Counted from the stretch's first letter, positions 8,301 through 16,922 are shown. The stretch: 64,000 bases of DNA from Paenibacillus terrae (GCF_000943545.1 NZ_JTHP01000005.1:106342-170341), one strand, 5' to 3'. A program made the numbers and translations. The notes: generated by a model from the letters alone, not told the origin.

Positions 8301-9592
8301 TGCAGCCACTCCCTTTTACTAACGGCACCCCTCACCTGTGCAGACGCAGACTCCTCTCCGTATGAAAGGGAAGTCTCAAGAGTTGCCCATTCCAATCCAA
8401 TGGCTCCTCTACGCTGTGCATCGGTAAAAATGACTCCTTGTACATTGGCGTCCGTAAAATCAGCTCCGATCAAACAAGCTCCTTTAAAGGATGCACCTGA
8501 CACATCTGCTCCAGCAAAGCAGGCATCCGTTAGATCCGCCCCGTTCAAGAACGCCCTTTGTAGTGACGCCTCTTGAAATACGGCTCCTCGCAACTGTGCA
8601 TCTTGAAATCGGGTCCCCTGCAAGTTCGCCCCTGTGAAATCTACGCCAGCAAAACCCAATGGCTCCCAATCTAAAGAAGCATCTGATCCATATCCGGTGT
8701 TACCCATAACGACATCCAATATCGCCCCTCTCATGGAACAACCGCTAAAATCAGCTCCATGAAGCAAGCTGTACGTTAAGTCGATTCCATCGAGTTGACT
8801 TTCCTCCCATATCGTTCCAACCAAGACACAACCATGCAAGCGACTATGTTCCATCTCGATTTGGCGAAAAGCCGTATAGCGGAAATCCAACTGACTATAA
8901 TCTCCGTCCGAAAGCTGGATTTCCTCCAACGCCTGATAGCTGTAGGCATGCTCTTCTTGTTCCTCCAGCCACGACCGGATTTCGTTCGCCTCCATGACTC
9001 TGCGATCTTCTCGATACACCGATACACTTTGGTCCATATATTCCCCCACACGTATCTCGAACGTCTCTTCCCGCTCCAGCTCTTGAAACTCCGGTAAGCA
9101 CACGGCCTTTTTTATCGCCAAACGCATCATATTCACAACGAGCACATGAATATGTACCGCTGCCTCCAGCATGACCTGCTCCCATTCAAGCTCCGGTAGA
9201 GAAACATGCTGCTTCTCTACCTCCCTTCGCAATTTTTGCTGCAAATCGGTCCAATAGGAATATGTCCAACTTGTATCCCATTCAAATCGGATTGGTTCAG
9301 GATCAAGTACCCATAAAGCGTTCGCTGCCTCCACCAGATAGGTAGGCCGCTCCTCCAACCATGTGGTACGTAGCATGGAGTACGTGATATAACCGATCTT
9401 TCCTTTTCTTCCTTGAAGCTGCTCTTGCCGAATACCCCGGCAATATCCCCGAAACTCCTCTACACAGGCTTGAATCCGCAGTTCTTGCGTCGCCTTGAAC
9501 TTCAGCGCCCAGTCTCTGCGGATCAGAAACCACGCCTGGTTCAAAATGGCTTGTTGTTGCTGCGTGTCCAGCTCATCTATGGACTTCTCCAT
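8297..9592 (-). CDS. Pentapeptide-repeat protein of the spike operon
   Basis: A 431-residue protein. Residues about 1-215 are a helical, Trp-rich domain I do not recognise. Residues about 225-400 contain many A(D/N)LXX-type repeats (DFTGANLQGTRFQDAQLRGA and neighbours), which fold as a quadrilateral beta-helix. Pentapeptide proteins accompany VgrG/PAAR genes in several type VI secretion loci; a direct structural role here is inference. It overlaps the next gene by a TTGA start/stop and lies 76 nt after the toxin-less spike gene. Confidence 0.72.
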   Translation of the reverse strand: MEKSIDELDTQQQQAILNQAWFLIRRDWALKFKATQELRIQACVEEFRGYCRGIRQEQLQGRKGKIGYITYSMLRTTWLEERPTYLVEAANALWVLDPEPIRFEWDTSWTYSYWTDLQQKLRREVEKQHVSLPELEWEQVMLEAAVHIHVLVVNMMRLAIKKAVCLPEFQELEREETFEIRVGEYMDQSVSVYREDRRVMEANEIRSWLEEQEEHAYSYQALEEIQLSDGDYSQLDFRYTAFRQIEMEHSRLHGCVLVGTIWEESQLDGIDLTYSLLHGADFSGCSMRGAILDVVMGNTGYGSDASLDWEPLGFAGVDFTGANLQGTRFQDAQLRGAVFQEASLQRAFLNGADLTDACFAGADVSGASFKGACLIGADFTDANVQGVIFTDAQRRGAIGLEWATLETSLSYGEESASAQVRGAVSKREWLH

Positions 9593-9668
9593 CTGCTTTC
9601 ATCCACCACCTAAAACTCTTCATAGTTCATATCATCATGTTGCCGCCATTCAGCCGCCACACCACAGC

Positions 9669-11084
9669 CTAATTCGACTTCACTTCACTGCCCTTCATGT
9701 CCGCTGATCCGCTCAATTGAATATAACTGCCGTTGCAATCCATACGCAGCTCACTGCTTGCGGACAGACTCATCGTTTTACCAGCAGATAGACTCAAGTT
9801 GCCACCCGCCGAGATACTTACCTGCTTGCTGCTTACGATATGAATGCCTTCCTTATCGTCCAGCTTGATAAAAATAGCGCCGTCCTTGCCCGTCACAACT
9901 AGCTCATCCGGCCCCAAACGAATCTCCTTGCCATGAGGCGTTCGCCATATTTTCATCTGCGGATTGGAGAACTTGTTGTGTCCGCTCCCTCTGCCTGCAC
10001 GTCGGACCGCACTCCCCGCAATCCCATCTTCTTCACGACTGCCTGGAAAATAGAGCGATACGGGGTCTCCTTTTTCCGGCATGACGTACCAGCCTGTATG
10101 CCCTCCGCCACTATACACCGTCGAATAGTTGAACCAATGCGCCTTATCTATATCCTGCTTCTCATCGCAATCCAGATGGATGCGCACCTGATCCTGACGC
10201 ACGTCCACAACCACACCGCTTAACGAGGCTCCCGCCAGCTTTTCCTGGTAGTAGCTTTTTTGCCGCAAGCCTTTGTACGAGGCAAGCACATATTGATGTC
10301 GCAGCAGCCCTTGCCTCATTTCGGTATACGCCTCAATGACGTACAAGCTGTGTCCCTGAAAGGTCATCTGAGCTCCCAAATCCAGTACCTCGTCCGTTTC
10401 TACCTCATAGAAAATAAAGTCATTTTCCGTCACTTTCGCCTGCTCATTTTCCTGAAAATAACGGAAAGGCAGCATCTGCTTGCGCACGGTATAGCGGGTA
10501 TGATCCAGCACGACCTGTGCCGGGCTATCCTCGATGCCAAAATAAAATTTTGGACTGTCAAAACGAGCCACAGGCATCAGGCTCGTATGATACCGGGAGG
10601 CCATACGTCTCAAGAACGCCCAGTCGGTCTCCTGATACTGGATGGCCAGCCTTCCGATTTGCTCTCCACCTGTCGCTCCATCAATCACATCCAGCCCTTC
10701 GTAGTCCTTGCCGATCTGCTCCAGCATTTGAGGAATGGTCATTTTCGTATATTGAAAAGAACGGGTACGCTGCTGGATATCCATCCGGTAGGTATGGGAA
10801 ATCGCCTCCACCTCCAGATAGTACACGTCCCGCACGACCTTCACTTCGACCGATAGGGCAATCCCGCTGAACAGCGGCTTGCTTTCGCCCGATTCATCCC
10901 GCTGGCTCACTTGGATGACGGTGTTCTTTTCCGTCGTTTCCACATAGCTGTCCTGCATATCCTCGGGGATGATTCCTGTAAAATAAAGCCGGGTGTGCTC
11001 ATTGATTTTTTTCGTAAGGGTAAGCTGCTCCAGATCGACCATGACGTATGGATAGATTTGAATTTGATCGTAACCGAGGCTCAT
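9669..11084 (-). CDS. VgrG/gpD-like spike protein without effector domain
   Basis: A 471-residue spike core. Residues about 1-300 are the gpD-like base (ETDWAFLRRMASRYHTSLMP is shared with the two larger spikes). About 310-370 form the OB fold (GWYVMPEKGDPVSLYFPGSR), and about 395-465 are a beta-needle of short S-x-S repeats. It ends where the other spikes enter their pre-toxin segment, so it is structural or a carrier for separate cargo. GGGGTGG precedes the ATG, which overlaps the upstream stop by 4 bp (ATGA). It is only distantly similar to the other two spikes. Confidence 0.8.
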   Translation of the reverse strand: MSLGYDQIQIYPYVMVDLEQLTLTKKINEHTRLYFTGIIPEDMQDSYVETTEKNTVIQVSQRDESGESKPLFSGIALSVEVKVVRDVYYLEVEAISHTYRMDIQQRTRSFQYTKMTIPQMLEQIGKDYEGLDVIDGATGGEQIGRLAIQYQETDWAFLRRMASRYHTSLMPVARFDSPKFYFGIEDSPAQVVLDHTRYTVRKQMLPFRYFQENEQAKVTENDFIFYEVETDEVLDLGAQMTFQGHSLYVIEAYTEMRQGLLRHQYVLASYKGLRQKSYYQEKLAGASLSGVVVDVRQDQVRIHLDCDEKQDIDKAHWFNYSTVYSGGGHTGWYVMPEKGDPVSLYFPGSREEDGIAGSAVRRAGRGSGHNKFSNPQMKIWRTPHGKEIRLGPDELVVTGKDGAIFIKLDDKEGIHIVSSKQVSISAGGNLSLSAGKTMSLSASSELRMDCNGSYIQLSGSADMKGSEVKSN

Positions 11085-11755
11085 AGGAAAGCCACCCCTT
11101 TCTCAAATGTGGAATTCGAAGGAAACGGAACAATATGGAGCGATTGCACTGTATTTTCTGCCACAGGCAACCACGCTTCCATGTCCGATTCTATACAGTT
11201 AAACGTACCCATCGTCACCTGTCCCTCATGGATAAACAGCAGCATTTCGTTGTACAGATTAAAATCTACACCTGCTGCCACAAAACGAACCAGCCCGATG
11301 GACAACCCGGAACGATTCACAATCATTTCCGTACCGATCCAGTTACGTATCGGTTGTACAGACCGCAAAACATCCGCCATTTGTTCTACAAACTCGGGAA
11401 GCTCGTCCACCTCCAAAGCCGATTCTGTCGGATTAAAGGTGATGTTCACCGTGCCGTCCAAAGAGGTATAAATGATCTGCGGACGATGTTCCGAAGGATA
11501 TTTAAATCGGACTTGCTCCAGTGGCATCAGGCTAAAAGATTTGGGGATGCTAACCCCCATTTGTCCATCCGAAATCGTTTTCCATTCCAATGGGATCAGC
11601 TCATCACCCATCCGCAGCATCCTGTTTTGTTCAGCAGCGGAGTTGTCCTGATCGGATACAGCAGGTTGAGATAGGTTCATATTTTCGTTATTAGATGCTA
11701 CATCGTGGTTAATCTTATTTTTGAGACTTAGGATATGCTCGTCCATATAGTTCAT
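11081..11755 (-). CDS. DcrB/DUF1795 (Eag-type) effector chaperone, putative
   Basis: A 224-residue first gene of the spike operon. After a disordered N-terminus (about 1-45), residues about 60-215 fit the DcrB/PsbP-like fold: SIPKSFSLMPLEQVRFKYP, then NIT-F near 105, and TMGTFNCIESDMEAWLPVAE near the end. Eag chaperones of this fold shield hydrophobic segments of type VI effectors before loading on VgrG. That fits the hydrophobic stretch at 530-577 of the spike-toxin. A sigma-D-like promoter lies about 90 nt upstream. Confident on fold class, less so on role. Confidence 0.6.
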   Translation of the reverse strand: MNYMDEHILSLKNKINHDVASNNENMNLSQPAVSDQDNSAAEQNRMLRMGDELIPLEWKTISDGQMGVSIPKSFSLMPLEQVRFKYPSEHRPQIIYTSLDGTVNITFNPTESALEVDELPEFVEQMADVLRSVQPIRNWIGTEMIVNRSGLSIGLVRFVAAGVDFNLYNEMLLFIHEGQVTMGTFNCIESDMEAWLPVAENTVQSLHIVPFPSNSTFEKGVAFL

Positions 11756-11845
11756 AGAGGTAGTCCCTTCTACTTCAAAAGATGAGAGTTTACTTCAAAA
11801 TACGAAAGTGAGAGGGGATATTTAACAATAGCCCATCTTATGTAT

Positions 11846-11873
11846 GTATCGGCCAGAATAGAGATTATGTTTA
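11846..11873 (-). promoter_or_regulatory. Sigma-D (SigD/FliA-type) promoter candidate of the spike operon
   Basis: On the minus strand TAAA (11870-11873), 16 nt, GCCGATAC (11846-11853) fits the Bacillus SigD consensus TAAA-N14-16-GCCGATAT in all but the last base. The same arrangement, with the same spacing, precedes the second spike gene at 25349-25376, within a longer conserved upstream region (11815-12000 and 25320-25475). Confidence 0.65.
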
Positions 11874-12025
11874 CAGAAAGAACCATCCCAAGCGTTATTT
11901 TCAATGTATATTTCTGAAATTAAATGGAAAAGAGAATGAATAGGAACGGACTACCGATCAAACTAAATCCGTCTTAGCCAAAAAAAGAAATTATCATGTA
12001 GAGCACACACCAGATGTTCCTTCCC

Positions 12026-12125
12026 TTTTTAAGGGCAAATAATCACCCCTTTGAACCTTAAAAAACGACGGTACCGACGAAAGCGTCATTCTACGCCAAC
12101 GTCGGTACCGTCGCTATTTTTCTAT
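12026..12125 (-). ncRNA. Candidate structured RNA element, copy 2
   Basis: Arms 12066-12079 and 12100-12113 form a perfect 14-bp stem containing GACGGTACCGAC, with an inner GCGT/ACGC hairpin. On the minus strand it continues as GTTTTTTAAGG, a loop shared with copy 1, then CCCTTAAAAA, giving a second stem. The oligo-U after the first stem could also act as a terminator. Substitutions relative to 1192-1287 keep pairing on the minus strand only. It lies between the displaced ssrA end and the sigma-D promoter. Confidence 0.5.
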
Positions 12126-12263
12126 AGAAATGGAGCAAATTCCATGTCAACCTGCTTGCCAAGCATTCTTTCTACCTGCTCTATTACCCTTCAAATTTAA
12201 CTTATGCAAATGAAAAATCAATACCATTCAGTTGTATGCAGTGCATAAAATTTATAAGCCGAG

Positions 12264-12336
12264 CTTGTAGACATAATGTCTACAAGTCCAAGTACAATTT
12301 GACCCTTAATAATTTCATGTCTACATTTGGTCTACA
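12264..12336. repeat. GTCTACA repeats and an 11-bp palindrome beside the ssrA duplication
   Basis: An inverted repeat CTTGTAGACAT-a-ATGTCTACAAG (12264-12286) is followed by TGTCTACA at 12318-12325 and GGTCTACA at 12329-12336. Clustered short repeats next to an attachment site resemble recombinase or directionality-factor binding sites. That role is inference. Confidence 0.5.
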
Positions 12337-12354
12337 ATCTAACTCCATAAAAGC

Positions 12355-12382
12355 AAAAAACCGCTCAGTGAGCGGGTTTTTT
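12355..12382 (-). terminator. Terminator behind the displaced ssrA 3' end
   Basis: CCGCTC-agt-GAGCGG flanked by A6 and T6 is a bidirectional terminator shape. On the minus strand it directly follows the duplicated tmRNA 3' end, so it is probably the ancestral ssrA terminator left behind after integration. Confidence 0.8.
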
Positions 12383-12384
12383 AG

Positions 12385-12468
12385 ATGGAGGCGAGGGGAG
12401 TCGAACCCCTGTCCGAAGATAACGACACATAAGCTTCTACGGGTGTAGTGACAGATTTGATGTCACCC
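12385..12468 (-). repeat. Displaced ssrA 3' end (distal attachment site)
   Basis: 84 bp identical to the intact ssrA 3' end at 26257-26340 except one base (A at 12455, T at 26327). It includes the T-arm and acceptor strand (GGTTCGACTCCCC, CGCCTCCA on the minus strand). Beyond 12468 the sequences diverge abruptly. Direct orientation and location fit an attachment-site duplication. Confidence 0.88.
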
Positions 12469-12478
12469 GAGTAAGCTC

Positions 12479-12928
12479 TTATGGCTTCATTGATCTAATA
12501 CGATCCATGGAGTCAAAGTACTTTTCAATAGCTGTAAGCACATCACTTTTTCTAACTTTTGAACGAAGAGGCGAAGAATATAGCATATTATACATATGCT
12601 TCAGTTCCTCCGTAGAGAAACTCTTTAAAAGAGTTTCTCTTGCATCAATAGCATTGTTATCATAAATAAAATTATTCTTCATAAAATTCAATACATCCAT
12701 CTCATTTTTTAGAGAAAGTATTTCATCTCTGATAACAACCGATTTTGATACCTCGATATCCTTTGAACTGTCCACAAAGGTATCTGTAAGCTCATCTTTT
12801 AACTCTTTAAATATCTGATTTGGAGTATATTTAAAATATGATTTATTAAACAAGCTCTTGGCATCGTACATGTCTTTATACACTGAAAATAAGGCTTGAA
12901 CGACTTCATTTTTTTTCGAGCCCACCAT
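12479..12928 (-). CDS. Unknown protein paired with ParA
   Basis: A 149-residue, charged, mostly helical protein. The C-terminal part (FSTEELKHMYNMLYSS, SKVRKSDVLTAIEKYF) resembles SAP/Rho-N-like small nucleic-acid binding helices. It follows the ParA gene by 9 nt with a strong AAGGAGG site, and ends 10 bp from the attachment repeat. Inference: a ParB-like or adaptor partner that binds DNA for the ATPase. No true ParB motif is seen. Confidence 0.5.
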   Translation of the reverse strand: MVGSKKNEVVQALFSVYKDMYDAKSLFNKSYFKYTPNQIFKELKDELTDTFVDSSKDIEVSKSVVIRDEILSLKNEMDVLNFMKNNFIYDNNAIDARETLLKSFSTEELKHMYNMLYSSPLRSKVRKSDVLTAIEKYFDSMDRIRSMKP

Positions 12929-12937
12929 ATTTCCTCC

Positions 12938-13918
12938 TTAAACTAGATTAATGATTGCACTGACAACCTCCCTATATTCATTATGAACATCTCCATTACT
13001 CAATGTAATTGGGATACCATAATTACTCGGGTTCGATCTGTTATCGAGATGTCTTATATAGGTACTAAAAATGTGGTTCCGATTAGTAGCAACATAATCC
13101 GTACCCGTAATTTTAGAGGTAACTCCAATACTTGTGATAGATTTGTCCAACCGCTCTAATACATTGAGATTAGCAGTAGAAGGCCGTCTTTCTTTGTAAA
13201 GTGTTTCCAATACGCCTATTAACTCAGGCTTTTCACCGAAATATTTCTTTAATAAGAGTCCACCGATACTATTATCATACGCATATTTTAGATAAGTACT
13301 TTCAATTTCTGTGATGTAATCTGCTACACCATCACTACTTATTTCATCTCCAACTGTCGGAATTAGGTAGTAGTCGCTGGCTAAAAACACACTTTGAATA
13401 AGAATATTGCTTGTTGGAGGGCAGTCAAATAAAATATAATCATACTCGTTATTCTTAATAATATCAATCAAAATTTTTGCAATAATTAAAATATTGGTTG
13501 GTTTTTCAGATAATCTATCTGATATATCATTTAGTCTGCTGTTCTTCATATCTAATGCAGTAGGGATATAGCTAAGTTTTCCGCCATTGGTTGAGTACTT
13601 ACTGATATTTTTAATAAATCCACTAACAACATTATAATCTGTTTCTACTTTATCCGCTAAGAAATCCAGTCTAGCCGAGTCATTAATATACTCACTATAC
13701 AGCTCTAAAGCAAAATTTAAAGTCTCTTCAATGTTCAATTTATTCAAAACTACATTGCTTGTATTGGAACATATTTTACTTAATGAACACTGAGGATCTA
13801 GATCAATAAGAAGTACTTTTTTTCCGTGATCTCGAGCCATCAATGCCCCGACTTCAAAAACAGTTGTTGTTTTTGCTACTCCGCCCTTATAATTCCCGAA
13901 AAAAATCTTTTTAGACAT
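12938..13918 (-). CDS. ParA/Soj-type partition ATPase
   Basis: A 326-residue deviant-Walker ATPase: KGGVAKTTT at residues 11-19 (signature lysine K11 and P-loop K16), Walker A' DLDPQCSLS near 40-48, and Walker B YILFDCPPT. It lacks an N-terminal DNA-binding domain, so it belongs to the short class used by chromosomes, small plasmids and integrative elements. GGGGGAG precedes the ATG by 5 nt. With the downstream gene it forms a two-gene unit. It could stabilise an excised circular form of the island. Confidence 0.82.
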   Translation of the reverse strand: MSKKIFFGNYKGGVAKTTTVFEVGALMARDHGKKVLLIDLDPQCSLSKICSNTSNVVLNKLNIEETLNFALELYSEYINDSARLDFLADKVETDYNVVSGFIKNISKYSTNGGKLSYIPTALDMKNSRLNDISDRLSEKPTNILIIAKILIDIIKNNEYDYILFDCPPTSNILIQSVFLASDYYLIPTVGDEISSDGVADYITEIESTYLKYAYDNSIGGLLLKKYFGEKPELIGVLETLYKERRPSTANLNVLERLDKSITSIGVTSKITGTDYVATNRNHIFSTYIRHLDNRSNPSNYGIPITLSNGDVHNEYREVVSAIINLV

Positions 13919-14016
13919 TTTTACTCCCCCAAGTGATAAAATAATGACAACATTACTACACTGTTCAAATTCAATAGACGGATAGTAAAATGACAGCTTA
14001 CATGGAAAGACTCAAT

Positions 14017-14400
14017 TTAGAAAGTATTGCATCTTAGTACAGACGCCTGCCACAACAATTCACCAGTCCCAAACATGATCTGACCTACCAGAAGCTCTCC
14101 TCCATAGGCTCATTGATGCAAAACCACTAAATCCAAATACGCCTTTGTAACACTTTCGGGTACATCCTTGGACTACATCAATGTACTTTCAACAATCTGA
14201 TCTACAACTCTAATATTCTCAGCTACAATCTGTTCCGTATTGAGTTCAACCTTTTCCCATTCAATATCAAATCCAGATACTCGAAGCGTCTTTCCATCCA
14301 AATTTTTGCTCCCTGCTGCTCCCCATGGTTCATTTTCAAAATATGAAAAGTATGTATCGCTTTAATCACTATCGCCGTCCTTGGATACTGATACGAAGTT
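14017..14400 (-). pseudogene. Decayed minus-strand gene (unknown family)
   Basis: One frame reads as protein-like sequence from about 14400 to a stop at 14017 (segments ENEPWGAAGSKNLDGKTLRV, WEKVELNTEQIVAENIRVVD, PESVTKAYLDLVVLHQ, GTGELLWQASV). It is broken by three in-frame stops at 14362, 14173 and 14110. No start remains. Size and neighbours suggest an old immunity-type gene, but the family is not recognised. Confidence 0.55.
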
Positions 14401-14523
14401 CAGCCGACAACTTCAAGAACCCTTTCAAGATATTGGAATGTGATAAACCTATATTCCCATAACGTGAACTCACTGTCAAAAGAATTATCGGCTGTTTCGC
14501 ACTCAGTTTGAACTACAACCCAC

Positions 14524-14988
14524 TTGCGATATGCTTCTCATACAAAAATAGTTCAGTACGGAGCTGACCCGGTTTACTTCTTCAGAGGAGAAACACCGCT
14601 TTCAATTTTCGTTTCTGGAAGTCGAGTGGTCAGGCGTTTACTTGATCTAGGAGCCAATCCTGAGAGTGGAACGCCTGCAAGTTCACCGCTAAGAATTTCA
14701 GTCGAATCAGGGTTTACTGACATGGTGCAGTTGTTGCTAACCTATGGGCCAGATATTAATGGTTTTAGTACTAGTGATAAGAGTATGCTTCGGGTAGAAG
14801 AAGAGGCTGGCTTCGTGGAGATTTATATCAACTTTACTACAGCAACAAGAATAGCAAGAAATCGGTTAATTTTCTTGTCAGCACTTACAATTCACACAAT
14901 GGAGGGTAGGCTGCAAAAGTGCTCCAGAATACTATGCGACACGAAAAACAGCGGAGAGATTGTTTGGGCAATCTCTCCGCTGTTTTGA
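14524..14988 (+). pseudogene. Ankyrin-repeat protein remnant
   Basis: Two ankyrin-like units are visible in the first half (TPLSIFVSGSRVVRRLLDLG followed by ANPESG; SPLRISVESGFTDMVQLLLT). The start lacks a ribosome site, and the sequence just upstream fits the repeat only after a frame change (NYNPL). The second half has no repeat character and runs into a terminator. It is likely a broken, truncated gene; ankyrin proteins are frequent partners or immunity factors in toxin loci. Confidence 0.5.
14944..14986. terminator. Strong bidirectional terminator
   Basis: A long perfect stem (CAGCGGAGAGATTG with CAATCTCTCCGCTG) is flanked by A-run and T-run, so it can end transcription from either side. 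Confidence 0.8.
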
Positions 14989-14989
14989 T

Positions 14990-15361
14990 TATAATTGTTC
15001 TTTGCCGCCCGGACGGTTATTTTAGAAATAGGAATTTTCTTGCATTGGTTACAAAAACAAAATATTTAAACTAACTCGTTTGTTAACCCGAAATAAATGA
15101 GATATCTGAGGTGTGGGGCCTTGGATTGACAGTTGTAGTCTAACCCCCTTGTAGTACAGCAAACATCATAGTGTGAACACAGAGGGTCTAATGCACAACA
15201 CACTACTAAGCATGGGAGCCGCTATACCATATCTACGACCTAGCAGAGTATGAGGACTCTAAGCTATACGTAGCATATAAATCGAAAATTAAAGTTTAAT
15301 GTATATCTTATAGGCCACCATGCCCGAATGACAATTCGCAACAGTATTACTTCATTGCTTC
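14990..15361. other. Non-coding stretch, nothing recognised
   Basis: No open frame with coding character and no clear repeat. It separates the ankyrin remnant from the recombinase stub. Confidence 0.5.
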
Positions 15362-15389
15362 GCCTGATTCAATGCGGATCAGGCTTTTT
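15362..15389 (+). terminator. Rho-independent terminator upstream of the recombinase stub
   Basis: GCCTGAT (15362-15368) pairs with ATCAGGC (15378-15384) and is followed by five Ts. The gene it once served is not evident. Confidence 0.65.
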
Positions 15390-15433
15390 GGGCTTTTAGA
15401 AAACAATCTACTGAATAGAAGGGGAAAAACAGA

Positions 15434-15634
15434 ATGAACATTGTAATCTACCTTCGAGTCTCATCGGAGCAACAAGCAGAACGTGAATTATCCATCCCTG
15501 CTCAAAGGGAAGAACTACAACGATATGCGGATGAACGTGGATGGACTGTTGTCGATGAATATGTAGATGAAGCGATACTAATTATTTTTAACTACGTCAA
15601 TATAACAAAGTTATTTAAACGTTGTTTTTACTAG
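15434..15634 (+). pseudogene. Serine recombinase, N-terminal stub
   Basis: Residues 1-47 are the start of a resolvase/invertase catalytic domain: YLRVSSEQQAERE with the nucleophile serine around residue 10, then the typical SIPAQREELQRYADERGW helix. After about 15574 the frame continues with unrelated residues to a stop. Large serine recombinases have about 450-550 residues, so about 90% is lost. GAAGGGG precedes the ATG. It may be the ghost of an integrase, or of a separate element. Its loss abuts the Nudix pseudogene. Confidence 0.75.
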
Positions 15635-16475
15635 AAGGAGCTGTAAATGGATAGAGTAGTCTCGACTCTCTCTTGTCTGAATTGATATAATTGAGTTTTG
15701 TCCAGCATATCTCTGTTCTTTCGTATTAAGAACCTGTAAAAGACCTTCCCTACCTTTGGTAGTAAGAAGCTTCTTAGAAAAATTTGTTTCATCCAGCTTA
15801 AAGTCAGGCACAACGTCCTTTAATAGTTGGTGTAATTCTCGAAGAGTAAAGCCCTCTTTATTTAAAAAATGCCTCGCTATTGTCGTTGTTAATAATTCAG
15901 TATGCATACGTTTAATAGCGCAACGGAGAATATCCTCATGATCAAATGCTAATCCCAATTCAAGTGCTTCATCTAAGGTAAAAGTTTTGCTTCCATAGCA
16001 TCTTTACTCGCTTCTAGATCCTTAAATACTACTTCCCTAAACACATCAGTCCCGTTTTGAACAGTTACAAAAACCTCCGGTCTTACTAATGCAAAATATG
16101 CAACAGATGGTATCCATCCCCTTGGATCTCTACCTTCGTAGTAGAATGTCTTTAGCTGATCGAGTTTAAAGTCCTTGACAATACCAGTTTCCTCTTTTAA
16201 CTCCCTTTCTGCCGCTGCATCTAAAGTTTCATCTACCTTAGAAAATCCCCCCGGTAATGCCCATCTTCCCTCATAAGTTTCTTCCTTCCGACGAATCAGC
16301 AAAATATACGGCTTGAAAGTCGGCATATGTGGGCGTTTTTTGTGCTCAAACATAGGAATTACCGTAAAAACACAAATATCTACCGGTAACCCATCAGGTG
16401 TCTGAAAAGCCCAAATAAATTCTTCAGCTCCAGGCAATAAACGTTTCTCACCTTCCGAGTACTGACCGTAGATGT
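15631..16475 (-). pseudogene. Nudix regulator/hydrolase (NrtR-like), frameshifted
   Basis: The N-terminal part ([15 protein letters not shown]) leads into a Nudix box, [24 protein letters not shown] (only a few outer positions vary). A C-terminal winged-helix region (LAFDHEDIL, TTIARHFLNKEGFTLRELHQ, LSIYSSF) is typical of Nudix-wHTH regulators. Three frames are needed: one shift near 15985 (an A-run one base short, in [17 protein letters not shown]) and one near 15690 before LYQFRQERVETTLSIY. The start codon is also missing. It is clearly inactive as a full protein. Confidence 0.75.
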
Positions 16476-16479
16476 AATT

Positions 16480-16676
16480 TTATTCTGAAATCCGACAATT
16501 AAATCACCAATAACACAAGAAGTTTGGTCTGAATTCAACCTTTTATAAAACTGTCCATTTAATTGAACCTCATATGATAAAGCTTGTGGATCAGCTAAAG
16601 CAGTCCAATTTACACGTACGGGCTTTGTTAAAAGTCGCTCTACATTCAGCTTACTCAACAATCGACAATCCTTCAT
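16480..16676 (-). pseudogene. Fibronectin type III-like fragment
   Basis: About 65 residues (VNWTALADPQALSYEVQLNG, FYKRLNSDQTSCVIGDL) look like one FN3 domain. There is no ribosome site, and it is cut off where the Nudix remnant begins, so it is probably a piece of another gene joined by deletion. Confidence 0.4.
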
Positions 16677-16922
16677 TTTATAAAGTTATTTTAACTGAGT
16701 TATTATAGCATATAATAAGGAATACCATCCTTCCAGAAATCCAGCTATTCTTTACTGGGTTTCTTTCTATTTTTCTGACATTAAATATTTCAGTAATATC
16801 TCGATAATGTCCTATAGCTGAACTCACTATCAATTCCAATCACTATATCTAATATCATGGAATTCTGTAGTTATATGCTATTGATTGAGTTACAAAACAG
16901 ACAAAATAACCTAGCGACAATT

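Noticed and set aside
12236..12448. Open frame on the plus strand across the displaced ssrA end
   Set aside because: It covers the terminator and the tmRNA 3' end on the opposite strand, has no ribosome site and no protein-like composition.
14944..14986. Possible CRISPR-like or inverted repeat unit
   Set aside because: Single hairpin with flanking A/T runs and no repetition: a terminator.
15434..15634. Complete small serine recombinase
   Set aside because: Only the first 47 residues fit the family; catalytic-domain remainder and DNA-binding domain are absent.
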